Virus record (IMG/VR): IMGVR_UViG_3300009086_000878
Location: 1-22,430 of that record
DNA length: 22,430 nucleotides
Reading direction: 5' to 3' (one strand)
Source: a virus
A program made the translations under genes and the position numbers. The notes under the pieces were generated by a model, which saw only the letters and a list, made by a program, of their open reading frames with translations, did no database searches and had not been told where the DNA came from. Position 1 is the first letter of the stretch; the number at the start of each line of letters is the position of its first letter. Shown here piece by piece: positions 20,873 through 22,430 of this stretch.

Positions 20873-22430
20873 GACTTAATTTTACTAAAGTTCTTTTCTT
20901 TCACAAACTCAATCTTACGGTGGAATGCCGCATCCTCAAGTTCACTCTTGTGAGAGATAACAAACACATTGGTATCCTCACCCAGTGTAGAGATAATCTT
21001 CATCAGATTCTCAATACCATCCTCGTCCAGAGAAGAGTCAAATGTCTCATCAAGGATCAGTAGATTGGTTGCCACACTGTTCTTCATCTTTGCGATCTGT
21101 CTCCAAGTAAATAGTAGGGACAGGTCAATCCGTTGCTTCTCACCCTCAGAGAATGAGTCATACGAAAAGGCATCGCGATGTCTAGATCGGATAGTCTCTT
21201 GGAAAGACTCGTCCAGATCAAAGTGTACAAAGAAGTCTAGGATGTTCAAGTACTTGTTGGTCAACTGATTGATGACTGGCAAGTACTGTTTGATAATCTT
21301 GGTCTTGATACCAGTATCTTTGAGCAACTCAGCATACACCTGATTGTACGAGAACTGTTCGTTCAGTCGGTACTTTGATTCCTGTAGTTCTTCTTTGTCA
21401 GTACGCAGTGTCTCTAACTCAGTATTTGCTTCTGACAGATCACCAGTACCTTCGTCAATACTAGAGACCTCACCATTCAGTGTATCAATGTTTCGGTTGA
21501 TACTCATAATCTCTTGGGTGTTTGCGTCAATCTTAGACTGCCAGTTGCGAATGTGATCTTGCATACGATTGAGTTCTTCCATCTTCGCATCCAAGTCTGC
21601 CTTACGGAGATCGTGCATTTGTAACGCACCGTCAATAGTACCCGCACGAGTCTTACATTTGTTCAGATGATACTCTTTCAACCTACGATCAATATCCTGA
21701 TCACAGGTAGGACATTTGTCATTATTCTCAAAGAACTTTGCCTGTTTGACTACATCCTTCTGTTGTGCCTTAAACCCTGCCGCATACTCACCAAGAGATT
21801 GTAGTTCCTTACCAACATTGACAATCTCGGTAGTGACTTCTTTGGATGCGGTGACCTCTTCGGTGACCTTGGCATTTGCCTCATTGAGTACACGAATGTC
21901 TTCCTGCAACTTCTTGATACTATCCAACTTCTGCTTCTTCTGGTGACTGGATATCGCACTTAGGTCACGCAGATATTTCTTCTGAGCATTGATCTTGGTA
22001 TCACACAGATTCAGTTGATGGGTATTGTTGGCAATCTGATCCTTGAGTACAGACATCTTCTCCTTCAACAGAGAGTTCATCTTGGAGAACATATTGATAT
22101 CCAAGAGGTCTTCAATTACCTCTCGTCTAGAACCTCCGGTCAACTGCATGAACGGCACAAACGAACTAGAACCCAGTACCACAATCTGGTGGAATGATTT
22201 GTGGTTCAACTTGATGATGTTCTTCTCAAGCATAGACTGGTATTCCTTGGCATGGGAATCTTGGTTCACCATATTACCATTGACCCATATCTCAAACTTA
22301 TTAGGTTTGATGCCACGGATAACCTTGTACTGCTGTTTACCAATATCAAACTCAACCTCCACCAATGTACCTTTGCCATTGATAGTGTTGATCAGTTGGT
22401 TCTTAGATATCTTGCGATGGGGTTTGCCGA
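20869..22430 (-). CDS. 46: Recombination nuclease subunit gp46 (SbcC/Rad50-like), 5' end outside the window
   Basis: About 520 residues are present, running open to the window edge; by comparison with T4 gp46 some 50 N-terminal residues with Walker A are missing. The first visible residues GKPHRKISKNQLIN correspond to T4 FGKPFRDVKKGQLIN. Then come HQIVVLGSSSFVPFMQL, two long coiled-coil arms, the zinc hook NDKCPTCDQD near 21703-21714, the ABC signature SFSEGEKQRIDLSLLFTW, Walker B NLLILDETFDSSLDEDG, and VISHKSE at the end. With gp47 (expected upstream, outside the window) it resects DNA ends for UvsX-driven recombination. The stop TGA overlaps the gene 45 promoter. Confidence 0.96.
   Translation of the reverse strand, partial: GKPHRKISKNQLINTINGKGTLVEVEFDIGKQQYKVIRGIKPNKFEIWVNGNMVNQDSHAKEYQSMLEKNIIKLNHKSFHQIVVLGSSSFVPFMQLTGGSRREVIEDLLDINMFSKMNSLLKEKMSVLKDQIANNTHQLNLCDTKINAQKKYLRDLSAISSHQKKQKLDSIKKLQEDIRVLNEANAKVTEEVTASKEVTTEIVNVGKELQSLGEYAAGFKAQQKDVVKQAKFFENNDKCPTCDQDIDRRLKEYHLNKCKTRAGTIDGALQMHDLRKADLDAKMEELNRMQDHIRNWQSKIDANTQEIMSINRNIDTLNGEVSSIDEGTGDLSEANTELETLRTDKEELQESKYRLNEQFSYNQVYAELLKDTGIKTKIIKQYLPVINQLTNKYLNILDFFVHFDLDESFQETIRSRHRDAFSYDSFSEGEKQRIDLSLLFTWRQIAKMKNSVATNLLILDETFDSSLDEDGIENLMKIISTLGEDTNVFVISHKSELEDAAFHRKIEFVKEKNFSKIKS

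Noticed and set aside
1-22430. tRNA genes, insertion sequences, photosynthesis genes
   Set aside because: Looked for and not seen; no cloverleaf-like stretch, transposase motif or psbA/psbD-like sequence is present.

Overview
The window is a replication and recombination segment of a T4-like myovirus. In transcription order (right to left, every supported gene on the minus strand) it carries 46, 45, 44, 62, regA, 43, uvsX and 41. This is the T4 core order, with accessory genes inserted between the core genes. Genes are tightly packed, with many ATGA, TAATG or TAGTG stop/start overlaps. The mix of extra genes (ThyX, MazG-like protein, iron/2-oxoglutarate oxygenases, nucleotide-sugar enzymes, a fatty acid desaturase) is typical of marine T4-like phages. 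No photosynthesis gene is present, so the host (cyanobacterium or heterotroph) cannot be fixed from this window.

Layout. 22430-18851: gp46 (5' end outside the window), sliding clamp gp45, a 70-aa protein, a terminator, and clamp loader gp44. 18851-16934: an insertion of small genes plus a MazG-like NTP pyrophosphohydrolase and dCMP deaminase, separating gp44 from its partner gp62. 16934-14538: gp62, RegA, a JmjC/cupin oxygenase, a 33-aa membrane peptide with a terminator, and a glycosyltransferase-like gene. 14538-10902: DNA polymerase gp43, then two endonuclease genes (PD-(D/E)XK and GIY-YIG). 10870-7307: a probable AEP-type primase, a 2OG oxygenase-like protein, UDP-glucuronate 4-epimerase and a short UDP-glucose dehydrogenase. 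7371-2624: UvsX, an acidic protein, helicase gp41, a small membrane protein, ThyX, another oxygenase-like protein and a DUF3310-like protein. 2621-1: a beta-ketoacyl-ACP synthase, an acyl delta-9-type desaturase, and an HNH endonuclease running off the window edge.

The genes form several working sets: a replisome and recombination core (43, 44/62, 45, 41, uvsX, 46); dNTP supply (ThyX, dCMP deaminase, MazG-like); UDP-sugar synthesis (UDP-Glc to UDP-GlcA to UDP-GalA, plus a glycosyltransferase); and a two-gene lipid module (KAS plus desaturase). Eight sigma70-like promoters, all TTGAC(T/A) with a 17-bp spacer and mostly a TGn or TGTGn extended -10, stand before the core genes. Four of them use the upstream gene's TGA stop as part of the -35 box. 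A T4-type late promoter (TATAAATA) stands before a 127-aa gene of unknown function.

The most unusual items are the phage KAS-desaturase pair, the PD-(D/E)XK gene bounded by a 16-bp near-perfect direct repeat of the 3' end of gene 43, the clamp-binding-like tails shared by polymerase and endonucleases, and the primase-like gene with an apparently leaderless promoter. All calls come from reading the sequence; no database search was run.
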